A stretch of DNA of 64,000 nt from Aquimarina sp. BL5 (GTDB lineage Bacteria; Bacteroidota; Bacteroidia; Flavobacteriales; Flavobacteriaceae). The stretch lies in NCBI RefSeq assembly GCF_003443675.1, contig NZ_CP031963.1, positions 124,001 to 188,000 of the forward strand. The letters run 5' to 3'. Every line of letters begins with the position of its first letter. Within the stretch, counting starts at the first letter, position 1. Made by a program: the position numbers and the translations under genes. Under the pieces are notes generated by a model that was given only the letters and a program-made list of their open reading frames with translations, did no database searches and was not told the origin of the DNA. This document shows positions 63,506-64,000 of the stretch, in pieces.

Positions 63506-64000
63506 TTATTCTTGGGAATTAATTTTCAATAATTTTTCATTCGCATTTTCCCAACCCGCATTTTTTGCCCTTTCATAATATTCTTTCGCCTTGACCAAAT
63601 CCCCTTTGATTCTATACAAATCTCCACCCTCATTTAAAATTTCAGGCTCATAAGGAAACGCTTCAAGGATCTTTTCAATCATCTTAATACACCCAGTAAT
63701 ATTATCTGTTCGTTTATAAAACTCTTTTAATTTACCTGTTGAATCTCCGGACTTTTTTTCAAGATTAGCCCCTATAAGATAACTTTCCTCAGCTTTATCG
63801 ATTAGGCCTTTTTTTTCTAATATCTTACCTTTTATAGAATGTAAATAAGGGTTTTTAGGTGTAATTTCAAGAGCCGTATTAATATCTTTAAATGCAAGAT
63901 CATATTTTTCATTTCTTAGATTAAATATAGCCATGTTCCAATAGAGATCTGGACTTTTTGGAGTTAATTCAATTTGTTTTTTCAGATTCTCAATACCAAT
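63506..64000 (-). CDS. Tetratricopeptide-repeat protein (5' end outside window)
   Basis: The frame is open from 63506 to the window end; the Met at 63934 is internal because upstream codons (GIENLKKQIELTPKSPDLYWN) continue the TPR pattern. About 165 residues are visible with four TPR units (YDLAFKDINTALEITPKN, GLIDKAEESYLIGANLEKK, CIKMIEKILEAFPYEP, DLVKAKEYYERAKNAGW). TPR proteins scaffold complexes; nothing more specific can be said. Confidence 0.82.
   Translation of the reverse strand: MGIENLKKQIELTPKSPDLYWNMAIFNLRNEKYDLAFKDINTALEITPKNPYLHSIKGKILEKKGLIDKAEESYLIGANLEKKSGDSTGKLKEFYKRTDNITGCIKMIEKILEAFPYEPEILNEGGDLYRIKGDLVKAKEYYERAKNAGWENANEKLLKINSQE

Overview
The window (64 kb, AT-rich) comes from a member of the Bacteroidota, most likely a marine Flavobacteriaceae bacterium (an Aquimarina-like genome is a guess, not shown). 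The evidence is type IX secretion (T9SS) sorting domains on secreted proteins, a bacillithiol-type BshA, MiaE diiron hydroxylases, TAnnTTTG promoter boxes, Bacteroidota-restricted families (DUF4494, DUF6463) and many lipoprotein or barrel outer-membrane genes.

Layout. 0-4.3 kb: end of rpsA, then pyrR-pyrB and a small partner gene, a periplasmic thioredoxin and RNase Z. 4.4-9 kb: T9SS subtilisin, pdxH and a surface OmpA/DUF11 protein. 9.4-13 kb: polyphosphate operon sixA-ppk1-ppx. 13-20 kb: Crp/Fnr regulator, a membrane NTF2-like protein and a compact small-molecule cluster: PLP decarboxylase, acyl carrier protein (ACP), AMP ligase, alpha/beta hydrolase, outer-membrane protein. 20-26 kb: miaE, dnaX with an A10 frameshift site, rnpB, bshA and two barrel proteins. 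26-30 kb: an HglS-like enzyme, an Lrp regulator and a YdiJ-like FAD/Fe-S oxidase, together pointing to 2-oxoadipate/D-2-hydroxyglutarate catabolism. 30-37 kb: orphan lipoprotein, DUF4494, serine hydrolase, second miaE, class III cyclase and LpxH-like phosphatase. 37-44 kb: GH3 glucosidase, a gluconokinase::6-phosphogluconate dehydrogenase fusion and GntP, followed by a previously uncalled 44-residue double-glycine peptide next to a 7-TM AraC regulator. 44-50 kb: a frameshifted lipoprotein, a nitroreductase/monooxygenase/cupin operon divergent from HxlR, a GNAT enzyme and an Lrp regulator.

From 50 kb to the end the character changes to an accessory region. There is an intact IS1182-type element, and then every gene lies on the minus strand. 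The genes are mostly small, and many are separated by related, highly structured intergenic repeats that share an AACGTCTC/AACGTTT-like end and a GTTGT-like inverted end. Gene fragments at the joints suggest cassette-like turnover.

The strongest leads are the double-glycine peptide with its 7-TM regulator, the ACP-tethered amino-acid decarboxylation cluster, the dnaX slippage site and the intergenic repeat superfamily. No tRNA, 5S/16S/23S rRNA or CRISPR array was recognised.
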